NCBI RefSeq assembly: GCF_003473485.1 | Contig: NC_053044.1 | Location: 35,592,091 to 35,656,090 of the forward strand | DNA length: 64,000 bases | Direction of reading: 5' to 3' | Origin: Medicago truncatula | Lineage: Eukaryota > Streptophyta > Magnoliopsida > Fabales > Fabaceae | Part shown: in pieces, positions 1-12,302 of the stretch | Position numbering within the stretch: position 1 is the stretch's first letter | Layout: every line of letters begins with the position of its first letter | Program-made: the position numbers and the translations under genes | The notes under the pieces: generated by a model | What the model was told of the DNA's origin: nothing | Seen by the model: the letters and a program-made list of their open reading frames with translations, nothing else | Database searches by the model: none

Positions 1-58
1 ATGATGGAATAACAAAACATAGAAACCCGAAAGTTTCTTACCAAAGTATCAATCTCAC

Positions 59-679
59 CATGTCCCTGCTCTTAGGCCATGAAACCGGAACTTTATACCC
101 TTTGGGAAGAGGCAACAAACAATGAGGAGTAGATTTAGGACAATGTCTTTCCCTATGCTCCATGTGCCTCCTTCTTTTCAAAGCCTTAATAGCCTTAAGA
201 TTATCCAAGCATGGTATATAATCTACCGCTAAAACACCTTTACAAAGCTTCCAATCCACCATATTCAGATCAACAGAAACGTTATTATCAAAAGCCTTTT
301 CCCAATGGAGCAGTCCTCCTTCATGTTGATTTGGTGGAAGTTGTTCTTGACGATCTTTTGAATCTGTAAGTACTGGAGGCGCATCGTGGTGTAGTGGTTC
401 TTCTTGATGATCTTTTGAATCTGTGAGTACTGGAGGCGCATCGTGGTCTAGTGGTTGTTCTTGATGATCTTTTGAATCTGTGAGTGCTGGAGGATCATGG
501 TGATTGAATGGTTGCTGCACTTTTACGTTGTCGGGGTAGAAGGCAATTGGATTAGAGGCGGTGAAGTTGATGGTGGTGTTGGCAAAGAGGATGATTGTGA
601 CACAAATAAGCAAGGCAAAGAGGGTGAAAATGAATGGAAACTTTCTGTCTTTGTAGAATGTTTCAACAAAATTTGTCAT
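59..679 (-). CDS. PMT-type (DUF248) Golgi methyltransferase, first exon, partial
   Basis: First coding exon (207 codons) of a probable S-adenosylmethionine-dependent methyltransferase of the plant PMT/QUASIMODO family. These are Golgi type II membrane proteins linked to pectin and wall-polysaccharide methylation. Residues 1-13 are a short basic cytosolic tail and about 14-33 a single hydrophobic membrane anchor. A low-complexity stem follows, then the family signature WKLCKG..AVDYIPCLDN, the HMEHRERHCP motif and LPKGYKVP..WPKSRDM. The exon ends at ATG|gtgaga, where family members continue with IWYDN, so the SAM-binding domain lies beyond the left edge. I chose the ATG at 679 because TATAAAA (minus strand, 762-768) would start transcription downstream of the in-frame ATG at 754. 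The stem holds an in-frame 57-bp repeat. Family is certain; the subfamily member is not resolved. Confidence 0.9.
352..522 (-). repeat. 57-bp in-frame tandem repeat in the PMT stem
   Basis: Three units of 57 bp start at about 352, 409 and 466; the first two are nearly identical and the third is diverged. Each encodes 19 residues around DAPPVLTDSK followed by an acidic/Gln stretch. Because 57 is divisible by three, copy-number change would lengthen or shorten the lumenal stem without breaking the frame. Confidence 0.85.
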
Positions 680-2155
680 TCTTGATTTGATACAACTAGA
701 GAAAGAAAGAGAGGATTGTGCTTTTACAAAGGAAGAAATTAGCATGCAGATCAAAGATTGTTTTTATACATTTATAGAATTGAAATATTTGGATCTCACT
801 GATCTCATATTTTCCAACACATATATGTTAGTGAAGTTAGAAAAGGGAGACAGAAGGTTACGCTAGTCGCTAATAGGAATTGTTCAAGGCAACACATTTG
901 ATAAATTATATTTGACAGCTTTCAATAAACTACTATATATTCTGCATGGCTGCCACTATGTTGGGAAAATACTACATCTGATTGCCGGAGCCATAGTCAC
1001 CCAAAAAAAAAAATTATAATTTAGTACATACATATATATTGTGATCATCTATTAATTAACTAAGTGATAATCATTTCCTCTAAAAAAAATAAAACTAAGT
1101 GATGAATCACCTTAACAAATGTTGTACAACAATATATTACATTTGCCCATAGTTATAAGTTTGTTTTAGAAAGAAAAAAAATTAGCTCAACATATAATCT
1201 TCGAGCCAAATTAATAAATACGTTTTTTCAAGTCTATATATTTCAATCCCTATAACATATCTGCGTTTTTTATCTAGTCTCTTTAAATTTTATCAATTTT
1301 TTATCCTAACATTTCATAAAAAAGCAGTTGTTATATTGATCCGAGTGAAACTAGATTCGACTCCTTAATGGTTGAAAGCCTGTGGATGAAAAAATGTTAG
1401 AAAGGTAACTAGAGGGTCAGTCGGGTTTCCTAATACTCCCTCCGTCCCAAATTGTATGACGTTTTGAGCATTTCACACAAATTAAGAAATGTAATTAATA
1501 TTGTGTGAGAAAGAGATATTATGAGTTGTTTTACAAAATTATCCTTAATAAATGATATGGGAAAGATAAATGAAAGAATTGAAAAACGAAAGAGTAATAA
1601 ATAGTTAAGGATATAATAGGAAAAATAACATTAATGTTTCATTGGTATTCTAAAGTGACGTACAATTTGAGACAAATATTTTTTCTAAAGTGACATATAA
1701 TTTGGGACGGAGGGAGTAATATTATTGGCAAAGTCAAAGTCACTGGATACTTTGAATCTTACGCTTTAAAAAAATTGAACGCTTCCCATCCTTACCTTTA
1801 AATAAATTTCATATGAATCACCCCAAAAAATAGTATTATACACTCAATCGCATGAAAATGTTTTTTTTTACTCAGTCCATCAGAAAGATATAAAATGGTG
1901 ACAAGCATCCATTTTTGGGCATAAATAAAGCAGGTAGAAAACAACGAGATTGGAACTATGCTAGCAACAAGGGAGGGAGATTTGATGGCAGTTTTTATCC
2001 ACAAACACCTAAGTTTGGATTGAATACCCTCTTCAAGAAATTCCAAGTTTGTATAATACAACCACAATTAAAAGAGATAAAAAAGAATCCAATAGAGCAA
2101 AATTAGTAAAGCCTTGCTGTACTATCTATGCCTTACTACAAGCACAAGATATTTC
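680..2155. other. Intergenic between PMT gene and eIF2 alpha copy 1
   Basis: Contains the PMT promoter (TATAAAA on the minus strand at 762-768), AT-rich sequence, and a complete Stowaway MITE listed separately. From about 1800 to 2155 lies the 3' flank of eIF2 alpha copy 1; its sequence around 2040-2110 is repeated downstream of copies 2 (7500-7590) and 3 (15840-15960). No other gene seen. Confidence 0.6.
1436..1716. mobile_element. Stowaway MITE (Tc1/Mariner-type), complete
   Basis: The termini CTCCCTCCGTCCC and GGGACGGAGGGAG form perfect terminal inverted repeats around 281 bp, flanked by the TA target duplication (1434-1435 and 1717-1718) expected of Stowaway. The interior is AT-rich and non-coding. 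A second, damaged copy with the same interior lies at about 52596-53103. Confidence 0.92.
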
Positions 2156-5100
2156 TCACTCCATTATCGCATTACCATTCTCCACATCAACCTCGCCCAT
2201 TCCAGTATCTTCTTCCTCTTCACTGTCTTCATCGCTACTGACATCATCATTATTTTCATTCTGAATCGGAGTAATTGGAAATGGGCCATCACCATCGACA
2301 TCCTGAATCACAAAGCATTGTCAAACATCTTTCTCCTCAATAAAGACTTGTAATTCTACTCATATATCAACATAAAAGGACTGAAGAGAATCCAAAAGCA
2401 GATGGACAAAATTTGAACACATATATAGAAGATAAAGGATATAGAGAGGATGGCAACACTCACCGCTCTAATTTCCTTCACCAGCATAAGTTTACCCTTA
2501 TGTTTTTCTATTGATTCAGTGCAACAAGCAATGGCATTGCGTAGAACCAATTTTCCTTGCTCCTGTCAAGATTGTAAGTTGTAACAAATTACTTTCAACA
2601 GAAGATGGGTTGCCTAGAGGACTTTGAAATGAAAATCTACAACCACCCTTGTATAGTGTTATATTCGAAACCATATGTCATGCAATCCAACAATAGGAAT
2701 ATCTAAAAGTCAGTTTATTGACTTCATCTGGAGGAGAAGTCTCACTGTAATACAACTAACGACTTTAATAAAAAATATCAGAAAAGATTATAGTATGATA
2801 TCGAAATGAATTAAATATGAATTGTTTAAAACAGGAAAAGTAACTTAAAAATAAATTTTCAAGACATCTTTAGGAGCGAGATTTTAGGACTGCTAAAAAA
2901 ACTATTTAGACCTGCACTGAACCAAGAAATGAACGGAACCTATCCTTTAAAAACTGAACATTTGAACAGCTCACTAACCGAACTGGATTTATGACTACAG
3001 CTCACTAGACTGAAATGCTAATGACCACAGTTCAGTTAACATCTCAAATTCAATCTGTTTGCTTGCTCATTCTCACTATCCGTCTAGGACCCAAGAATGA
3101 ATGATGTGCTCTTGCTTGCTCGCTACAGTTTGGTTCTTGAACTCACAACCATCATCTTAAAACAGTATTTAATAATGAGTTGTGAAAGCTGGTCATTCCA
3201 GGTTGGCCACAAGACTTAAACATCATTGCTAGTCATTCCAGGTTATGAAGAATACTTATTGTGGTAAATCGAATTTGTCTTCAAGTGCAGGCACAATGAG
3301 ATTCTCTTATTATAGGTTTTGTTATCATCAGTAAGTTGGTAGCTTGGCTCAAGAGCATTTCTAAGTTGTAGTAAGATCCTTATTATTCATTGATCCTCAT
3401 AACTTGCTGATATAACTACTGTTATGCCATGTTCTAAATGACAAAATATGATTTCAGTTGTTTTACTGCTCAAAGCGTTGGAAAACAAGGCAAGTTCAGC
3501 TGAGTTGGTGTCGTATATGTTAATCTTGTGAACTAGTTTTTCAACTCTTGAGCAAATAGTCCCGGATCAGTTATTGTGATCCCAAATGACCTTAGAAAAT
3601 TCAAAATATCATTATCACTAATCACCCTATTTATTTAGGTTTGAGTCTATGTATCCGTGCTTAAATAGGATTAGTGTTTAGCGTTTTTATCAAGATAGTA
3701 TTAAATCATTATCAGTCATATCACACCAATAACAATATTTCTTCTCCTTATTTTATCCAAAACCTATGGCTTTAACAAGAACATTCAGAACAAGTTTTTG
3801 AATTGGTGAAACAGATTTTGAACTGTTCAAACTGTAAAACATGTTCAGCATAAAAAACAGCTTGGTTTGCACAGTAGCAGTTTGGCTCATATCATAGATG
3901 TTCAGTTTGCATACAGGACGGTTAGGTTTTTACTCTTTCGAGCCAACTGCACCAAACCAAAGAATAGTTGGCTTCAGTTTGGGATGAACTGGAACCGGTT
4001 CGATTCGATTTTGCCGAACTTTGGCTAGGTTCAGTTTTATTTCTGAATTGAACTTCACCCATGCCTAGTTTCATTTGGTAATTGGTAGTCAACAGGACAA
4101 CAACAACAACTGCTAACCTAGTTGTAAGATGAAAATGACCCCACAATCCAATCCAATCCAATAAACACAAACCTCACAAGCAAATTCAAACATCTAAAAA
4201 TCATATAATCTTGATAGCCTCAAAGGCCAATTGTGCAGTCACTTCCGTTCCAAAGTAATTATGAAATCAAACTTTAAGTTAATGTTGCACCAACCTTGTC
4301 AAGGGTCTGAGTGGTAAGCACATAAAGTGGGGGAGCAACAAGTTTAATTTCCACAGGGCAGTCATCATTTCCAGCAGCTTCAGCCTTCTGCATTGCCTCC
4401 TGCAAAACCAAATGATTGTAAAACATGATAAAACCCACATAACAAATAGACACTGAAAAGAAAAGTGGGGACTTTTTTTATCCAAAATATAGAAGAAAAA
4501 AGAAAAAGACAAAGAAATGATTAAGACCTTAATGTGTATAATTCCATCAAATTGAAAACATTTCATTTCAATGTCCGCCCTGATTTTGAATGGCTGAGGG
4601 GTCATTCGTCTTCTAATGTTCATCAGTAGAGAATTCTTCATTTCTTCAGACACAGAAGGTACCACCTTGGTCACCGCTTTCCCATCAGGACCAACTTCCT
4701 TGATTTCACGCATTAGAGGGCTCAAAACCGTATCAGAATTGGCCACAGCTATCTTGAACGCCTGCATACAATAAAGTTCGTGATATAGGTTTGTCTGGAT
4801 AGACTCATTATGTTTATCTACCAGTATAAACACTTGTGATACTGTTTAGGCGATCTTTTAGAAAAAGTTTATGACATGTCCATATATTGTTTTCAGCTTA
4901 TATTCATAAAATCTCCAATTTAGGTGGGGGCTAATTTAGCTTCTTCAAAACAAAAAAAAAAAAAAAAATCATAAAATCTCAAGGATAACTTTGAAAACAG
5001 CTTTATAGCTTATATGAGAAAATATTATCTTTATTTCATCGTGTTAAAGAATTATCTTATAGCTTATATGAAAAAAATATTAACTTTTTATTTCATAGTA

Positions 5101-6338
5101 TGTTTTGGAAATAGAATATATACATAATGTTTATGCCATTTATTCAAATAGGGCCTAGCTACAAACAGGCACAGATCCAGAACTAAATTTATGGCATGGC
5201 TAAAATAATAGTGTCAAAAAAATTTGCTCAATAAAATAAAAAACTGTGTACTATTTCACCCAAAATAACACTTGTAGTAGTTTTAGTTTTACTAATCCAA
5301 GTTCATTTGTCACACTAAAATTTGCTAATTGAAACAAAATGAGCCATGAACTTCTTCAAACATTTCATTTTTATAGACATCCTTCATATGTAAATAATTT
5401 CTGGGGAAATTTTGATATGTTTATAGCCACACCAAGCCATATAATGCATTCGCCCCTGACTACAAATAAAAAGTCAAGGAACAGAGGTTTTAAATAGTGC
5501 TCGAGGTTGTGTAAGGATTTTGTGATTTCAGCTATTACGGATTGTTGTAGTCGCGGTGTAAATTAATCACAACATGGCACAAACGTTATTAAAATTATTT
5601 ATGCTATCATATACTGCCTCCCTCCAATCCAAATTATAAGTCTATTTGAAAAGAGAAAAAAATTGTCCCAAATTATAAGTCTGTTTTGTTCACTAGGTTA
5701 AAACGGAGAAAAACAATATCTACAATACCAATGCAATTTTGGTTTCAGCCATTTTCACGGTGGCATCGACCATTTTTAGAACCTAGCAAGAAACCAGAGT
5801 GTTAAGAGAAGATGTTACCTCAAAAGCATGACCATATTTGCGATACAAAGGCCATCCAATGTGAACATAAAGCTCCTACAAAAATCCAATATCAATTCAA
5901 TCAACATAACCAAAACACTATCATCAAAAAGAAAAAAATCAGGGTTATTTTAATTAGGGTTACCTCTAAATCAAGGTCCAAGGTTTCAGCAACATGGCGC
6001 ATAATAGAATGCACAAGTTTACTCTTATTATACCTTTCTTCACAAGCTTGAATATCTTCTTCAGAAACCCTACGTTTACTAAGATCAATGTAACCCTTTT
6101 CTTTGTCAACACGAAGAACCATCACCGGTTCGGTTCGACCAACCTTGATCAGACTGTTAACACTACGAATTCGACGGCGAGAAAGCTCGGAGAACAGAAT
6201 CATACCCTCGATATTGTTGTATTCGAGAAGTGAAACGTATGCACCCATGTCGGCGATGTTCTTCACCTGTATCATCACCGCCGTGTCTACCTCCGGGTAC
6301 CTTGCCTCGTACATGCGACATTCCAAATTCGGAGTCAT
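2156..6338 (-). CDS. eIF2alpha: Translation initiation factor eIF2 alpha, copy 1 (divergent C-terminus)
   Basis: Alpha subunit of the eIF2 GTPase that brings initiator Met-tRNA to the 40S ribosome. Six exons, all phase 0: 5964-6338, 5819-5875, 4528-4761, 4295-4399, 2464-2562, 2156-2302; 338 aa. The S1-type OB domain (about 12-90) is intact, with the kinase-target serine in SELSRRR (S53 counting Met) and KGYID (81-85) used for GCN2 docking. The helical domain and the CTD follow ([25 protein letters not shown]). The acidic tail [11 protein letters not shown] remains, but about 22 residues before it, the VSERDD...NEEV segment of the other copies, are replaced by unrelated sequence in frame. Exon 3 is also diverged ([11 protein letters not shown] for DPD.VLS.LTR). 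Intron 4 is 1.7 kb. An AAACCCTAA telo-box lies just 5' of the ATG. Confidence 0.93.
4840..5165. mobile_element. Old hAT-like MITE in intron 2 of eIF2 alpha copy 1
   Basis: The ends read like GTCTGGATAGACTCATT and TTATTCAAATAGGGCC, an imperfect inverted pair. Related sequence sits at the same place in intron 2 of copies 2 (about 10640-11535) and 3 (about 18905-19560), so it predates the triplication. Copies 2 and 3 carry a further nested element (AGCTTATAGCTTAT-rich) that copy 1 lacks. Boundaries are approximate. Confidence 0.5.
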
Positions 6339-7634
6339 CGTCGTTAGGGTTTTGTTTTGTTTTGGTGAGTGAGTGGTTTAGTTAGTTTTCTCGGAGCTAT
6401 ATATATGTTTGTGTTAATCTGAAATATTTCAATAAACTATTCTGCATGGCTACCACTATTTATGTTTCAAAGAAAAATGCAAAGCAATCCAAAATAATAA
6501 AAAAAAAAATTATAGACGAAATGATAATAGTCATTAAAAAATCACACATATAAATCAATGAATTGAGATTCGAACTCCTGTCATTATATTCGACCTAACT
6601 TGTAGACTTGCATCTAAAATAAATTAAATATATATAAAGATGGAGTCAGAAATTAAATTTAGCAGGACTAAGTTTAAGAGTATATAGCAAAGAGAGAGAA
6701 AAAATTCAAATGTGCAATATATAAAAGAAATTATATATCCAAAGTTATTATGCATCCCAAATTATAAGAAATTTCAAGGATATAAGAAAGATGAATCCCT
6801 TGAAGCTTACAAAAAATGACCAGACTAACTCGATTTTTGAATAGCAAATAAATAAAATATGAAGAAAGAAAAAACATTACAAACGTATTGATGCCAATGA
6901 GTCAAAAAAAATGGAGCAAAATTACAATGAGAAATCAAAAATTGAGAATTTTGTTAAGGATTAAGGTTTGTCTTGAAATTGCAAGCAAAACCTCACCTTT
7001 TTTGTTGTTAAGCATTCTAGTTAAGGATCAGTACAATTAAGCTTAGAAACTTAAATGTTTAAAGCTCCATATATTGATTACAAAAATTCTTTATACAATA
7101 CACCCTGCTGTCTTTTTTATAAAAAAAGGATTTACTTTCTTAGATACATCCGATCTCATTCAAGGTTAGTTGGCAACCTCAACACATGGAAATGGTCTCT
7201 TCAATATAAGTGAAACCTTCAACGACGAAGGAATCAAAATCTAGACATTGCAATTCATAGAAAAAGCATGAACCCTTTTATAGATGGGTACCGTGAGTAT
7301 AAGTGGACAATCAAGAGTAAACTTAAATAAATATTTAAAGTCAACAACCATCTTTCATAAATTAAAATCATAAGAATTACAGACGTTATTCGAGTGCACT
7401 GTGTTCAACTAATATCTCATCATGAATTGCAGACAACTGGGGAGGGGAGGGAGATATGGTCGCGTTTTTCAAACCACAAACTCCTAAGTTTGGATTGAAC
7501 ACCCTCTTCAAGAAACTTCTAGTTTGTATAATACAACAAGCACAATCAAAGAGTTAAAAAAAAGTATCCAATAGAGCAAAATCAATAAAGCCTTGCTGTA
7601 CTATCTATGCCTTTCTATGAGCACAAGGTATTTC
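6339..7634. other. Spacer between eIF2 alpha copies 1 and 2
   Basis: Holds the copy 1 promoter (TATATATA-like tract at about 6398-6408, minus strand) and the 3' flank of copy 2. Around 6555-6615, minus strand, a box-B-like GAGTTCGAATC suggests an old tRNA-derived SINE fragment. The rest is AT-rich with no coding signal seen. Confidence 0.5.
6344..6352 (-). promoter_or_regulatory. telo-box (AAACCCTAA) upstream of eIF2 alpha copy 1
   Basis: AAACCCTAA on the minus strand, six bases 5' of the start codon. AAACCCT also lies 5' of copies 2 (12153-12159) and 3 (20193-20199). Telo-boxes are typical of 5' regions of plant translation-machinery genes; function here is inferred. Confidence 0.5.
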
Positions 7635-10600
7635 TCACTCCGTTATCGCATTACCATTGTCCAGATCAACCTCGCCCATTCCAGTATCTTCTTCCTCTTC
7701 ACTGTCGTCATCGCCTTCGACCTCTTCATTCTGTTCGCGTAGCTTACGCATGTGCTCAAAAAGCAAATTATCATCACGTTCACTCACCTGAATCATAACT
7801 TACTGTCAAACATCTATCGACAAAAAAAAAGATAGAAGAGAATCCAAAAGCAGATGGAGTGATGGATAAAATATGAACACACGTAAATGCAGATGGAGCG
7901 ATGGATAAAATATGAACACACGTAAATAGAAGATAAAGGATATAGAGAGGATGGCAACACTTACCACTCTGACTTTCTCCTTCACAGAAAGTTTACCCTT
8001 GTGTTTTTCTATTGATTCAGTGCAACTAGTAATGGCATTTTCAAGAACCAATATTCCTTGCTCCTGTCAAGATTGTCACAAAATACACAAATTACTTTCA
8101 ATAGAAGAAGGTTGCCTAAAGGACTTTGAATGAAAATCTACAACCGACCCTGTATAGTGTTCTACTGGAAACCATATATGTCACGCTATCCAACAATAGT
8201 CATATCTATAAGGTCAGTTTATTGACTTGTCTAGAGGAGAAGAAGTCTCGCCGTATGACATCAACATGAATTGAAGTGTGAATGGCTTAAAGCAGGAAGT
8301 GACAAAAAATCAATAAATTACAGTACATGTTTAGGAGCAAGTTCTTTTAAGACTGTTAAAAATACTACTTAGGACTGCACTGAACCGAACCTATCCTTTC
8401 AAAACCGAACTTTTAAAACAACTCAATAACCGAATTCAATATGTAAAATCAGCTACATACAGTTAAGTTAACATCCAAACTCAATTTGTTTGCTTGCTCA
8501 TTCTCACTATCCATATCGAGCCCAAGAATCAACTCACTGTCCATATAATCAACGGCTCACTCTGCTCTCACTGCTCACTACAATTCAGTTCTTGAACCCA
8601 ATCATCTTCATTGTTTCCAGGGTTAAGCTTTTCAAATTTATCCCCAATTTAAACCTTAAAATGAGTTATGAAAGCTCAACATTAATTAATATTGGACATA
8701 AGACTTAAATACCATAGCTAGCTAGTGATTGAACTAAGTGTTGTTATTATCATTGGCAACTTGGCAACCTGCCAAGCAAGTCTTCTTAAGAGAATTTCTT
8801 AGTTGTAGTAAGATCCTTAGTTTTCCTTGATGCTGCATAATTTGTTGATAAAATGACTGTTATGCCCGGTTCTAAATGACAAAATATGATTTCAGTTGTT
8901 TTGCACAAAGCGTTGGAAAACAATATAAGTCTAAGAGCTTAGTTGTAGTCGTAGATGTTAATCTTGTGAACTCTTAAGCAAATAGTACCAAATCAGTTTT
9001 ATGAACGGTACCAAATGACCTTGGAAACTGCAATATCATATCATCAATCACCCTGCTTATTTAGGTTTGAGACTATGTTTCCCTATCATATCATCAATCA
9101 AACAATAAAATATTTCTTCTTAATTCTTATTATATCTAAAACCTATAACTTTAACAATAACATTTAAAACAAGTTGTGGAATCAAAGAAACAGATTGGTT
9201 CGTAGAGTAGCAGTTTGGCTAATATCGTAGATTTTCAGTTCACACACAAGGAAAGTTTGGATGAAACTGGACGGTTAGTTTTGTCGAGCATGTTGAACCA
9301 AACCAGTATAGTAAGTCTCCCACGATATGTATCCCGATATGAAAACAGCCATGGGCGATACGTATCAGGGTCTGTGTCCCGAATGACTATGTATCGCAGG
9401 CGTATCCCATGTATCGCCGGCGTATTCATGTATCCCAATTCAATCTAGTATCTTACGATATCAGTGACATTCACGTTTCACTTGCAGAAACCGCATTGGG
9501 TTGCACGGCCCGGCAGAGAAAAAAAAAACCAATATTTTTTCATGGGTCGGTACTAGAACCCGGTAAGGTTTGTGTGACCCATCAGATATTACAGGGTGAA
9601 CTGCTTGGTATTATAGGGTTTGTTTTGTAACCTCCCAATTAAATTTGAACTACTTCCCTCACCACGCTCTGTTTCTCCATCTTCTGTTTCTCTACTCTTT
9701 ATCTCTGTTTCTCCATGCTTTAGTTATTTACTTTTGTTTATGACTTGAGTTTTGAAGTATCTTGGAGTTTATATATGATATTTGAAGTATTTTGGAGTTT
9801 GTATATGATATTTTAAGTTATATTTTTTTTGTTCATGCATCTTACGATACACGATTCAAAAAAGTGGTTGAACGATATACAATACGTATTCCGATTTGAC
9901 TGCCATGCACAGAACCGAATAACCAATTTGCTTCAGCTCGGGATAACCAGAAACAGTTTTATTCGGTTTTGCCTAACTTCGGCTTGCTTCCGGTTCAGTT
10001 TTCTTTCTGAATTGAACTTCACCCATGCCTAGTTTTTTAAGGTAGTCAACAGTAGAATGGCTTTTATGGCAATTATAATAGATAAAAACAGCTGCTGAAC
10101 TAGTTATACAGTGAAAATGACCCCACAATCCAGTGAATACTGCACGTACCTTGTCAAGTGTCTGAGTGGTAAGCACGTAAAGTGGGGGAGCAACAAGTTT
10201 AATTTTCACAGGGCAGTCATCATTTCCAGTAGCTTCAGCCTTCCGCATTGCCTCCTGCAAAACCAAATGATTATCGAACATGACAAAACCCACATAACAA
10301 AAAGAAAAAGGGTGACTTTTTTATCCAAAATATATAAGGAAAACAAAAAGACAAGCAAAAATGATTAAGACCTTAATGTGGAGAACTCCATCAAATTGAA
10401 AACATTTCATTTCAATATCAGCCCTAATTTTCATTGGCTGAGGAGTCATTCGTCTTCTAATATTATTCACCAGAGAATCCTTCAGTTCTTCAGATACAGC
10501 AGGTACCACCTTGGTCACTTCTTGCCCATCAGGACCAACTTCCTTGATCTCACGCGTGAGAGTGCTCAAAACCTTATCAGGATCTGCCACAACAATTTTG

Positions 10601-12106
10601 AATGCCTGCATACAATAAAGTTCATGATTTAGAGGGGTCTATTTGGAATTATTCATTTGAGTTTATCTACGGGTATAAACTGTTTTCAGCTTATCTCCAT
10701 AAAATATCAAGGACAACTTATGAAAACAACTTATAGCTTGTATGAAAATATATGATCTTGATTTCATCTTACGGGTCTTTTTGGCAAGACACTTTTATTG
10801 AGCTTATAGCTTATGTCCTATATGCTCATTTGACTCGAAAAGACATGTTTGATAACTGTCACTTTCCCATGAGCTTATAGCTTATTTTTAAAAGCTTAAA
10901 GCAATTTTTGATAAGCTAATTCAAGTAGCTTATAGCTTATATTTTTCATCCCAATTTCCCCCCTGTAATCTTAATTGAATAAAGGCCTAATTGCAGCTTT
11001 GGTCCCCCTATTTTCAAATTCGACAATTTTGATCCCTCTGTCTAATGTTTTCTCATCTTCAGTTCATATACCATGACATTTAAAACCTACCGCATAACCT
11101 TTTTTTAGTTTAAAAATATGATGTAGGGCCCAAAACTGTCGAATTTTGAAATAGGGGGACCAATTCAACAAAAAGATCAAAATAGAGGGACCAAAACTGC
11201 AATTAAGCCTTGAAAAAATAAAATAAATTCATTAAATATATCTTTTTTATGTCATTTCATATATATAAGCTAGTTAAGCCACTAATTTTACCAAACACTA
11301 TGAATTCAATCAGCTGATTTATCCTCTATCATCTATAAGCTAGCTTATTAGCTATCCTCTATAAGCTCGTCCGCTATAACCTAGCTTATCATTTATTCGC
11401 TATTTTTTATCAAACAGAGCCATAAGTTATAGCTTATATGAAAAAAAGATCAACATTATTTCATCTTATGTTATAGAAATAGCTTATACTTATACATAAG
11501 TGCTTATGGCGTCTATTCAAATAGGCCTAACTACAAATAAAAAATCAAGGAACCATCAAAGTGTCAAACAGAAAAATTTACCTCAAAAGCATGGCCATAT
11601 TTGCGATACAAAGGCCATCCAATGTGTACATAAAGATCCTACAAAAAAAACCACAATCAATTGAATTAAAATAACAAAAACACAATCAACCCAAAAAATT
11701 AAAATTAGGGTTTTTTCTTAATTAGGGTTACCTCTAAATCGAGGTCCAAGGTTTCAGCAACATGACGCATAATAGAGTGAACAAGCTTACTCTTATTATA
11801 CCGTTCTTCACAAGTTTGAATATCTTCCTCAGAAACCCTACGTTTACTAAGATCGATGTAACCCTTTTCCTTATCAACACGAAGAACCATCACCGGTTCG
11901 ATTCGACCCACTTTGATGAGACTGCTTACACTACGAATCCGACGGCGAGAAAGCTCAGAGAACAGAATCATTCCCTCGATGTTGTTGTATTCGAGGAGTG
12001 AAACGTAAGCACCCATGTCTGCGATGTTCTTCACCTGTATCATTACAGCCATGTCCACTTCTGGGTACTTTGCTTCATACATGCGACATTCCAAATTCGG
12101 AGCCAT
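7635..12106 (-). CDS. eIF2alpha: Translation initiation factor eIF2 alpha, copy 2
   Basis: Second of three tandem eIF2 alpha genes. Exons: 11732-12106, 11582-11638, 10372-10605, 10150-10254, 7965-8063, 7635-7787; all phase 0; 340 aa, a normal plant length. Starts [19 protein letters not shown] and KGYID are intact, so regulation by GCN2-type phosphorylation should be possible. The C-terminal exon is canonical: VSERDDN, then NEEV, an acidic run and [10 protein letters not shown]. Exon sizes match the other copies exactly except for the last exon of copy 1. Intron 2 carries a 226-bp Mutator-like MITE and intron 4 a roughly 610-bp insertion, both private to this copy. An AAACCCT telo-box lies at 12153-12159. 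No frame-breaking change was seen, so it is likely functional. Confidence 0.95.
9311..9921. mobile_element. Unclassified insertion private to intron 4 of eIF2 alpha copy 2
   Basis: Aligning this intron with copy 1 (around 3950-3970) shows continuous similarity up to about 9310 and again from about 9922. The intervening 600 bp is absent from copy 1. It holds repeated TGTATCG/CGTATC words at 9330-9440 and again near 9840-9890, and a CTGTTTCTC-rich tract near 9665-9715. A weak flanking duplication (AACCAGTATA / AACCGAATAA) may be the target site. No transposase is visible; the family is unknown. Confidence 0.6.
10984..11209. mobile_element. Mutator-like MITE (226 bp) in intron 2 of eIF2 alpha copy 2
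   Basis: Inverted termini GGCCTAATTGCAGCTTTGG and CCAAAACTGCAATTAAGCC, each running on into GGTCCC / GGGACC. A 9-bp flanking duplication with one mismatch (TTGAATAAA at 10975-10983, TTGAAAAAA at 11210-11218) fits Mutator-type insertion. The matching position in copy 3 (about 19270-19300) lacks the element, so it inserted after copies 2 and 3 separated. Confidence 0.85.
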
Positions 12107-12302
12107 TGTTGTGAGGTTTTGATTTTGTTTCTCTATGTGTGTTTGGTGAGTGAGGGTTTAAGAGTTGAAGAAGATGAAATATATTGTGATAAACCAAATA
12201 GGTTTAGAGAGTGGTAAATGCAATTCAGTTTTTTATGGATGTATTTAATCTGTTAAAAATAAAAAAATAAAGGTTTAAACACTTTTTTTTTTTTTTGTCT
12301 TT

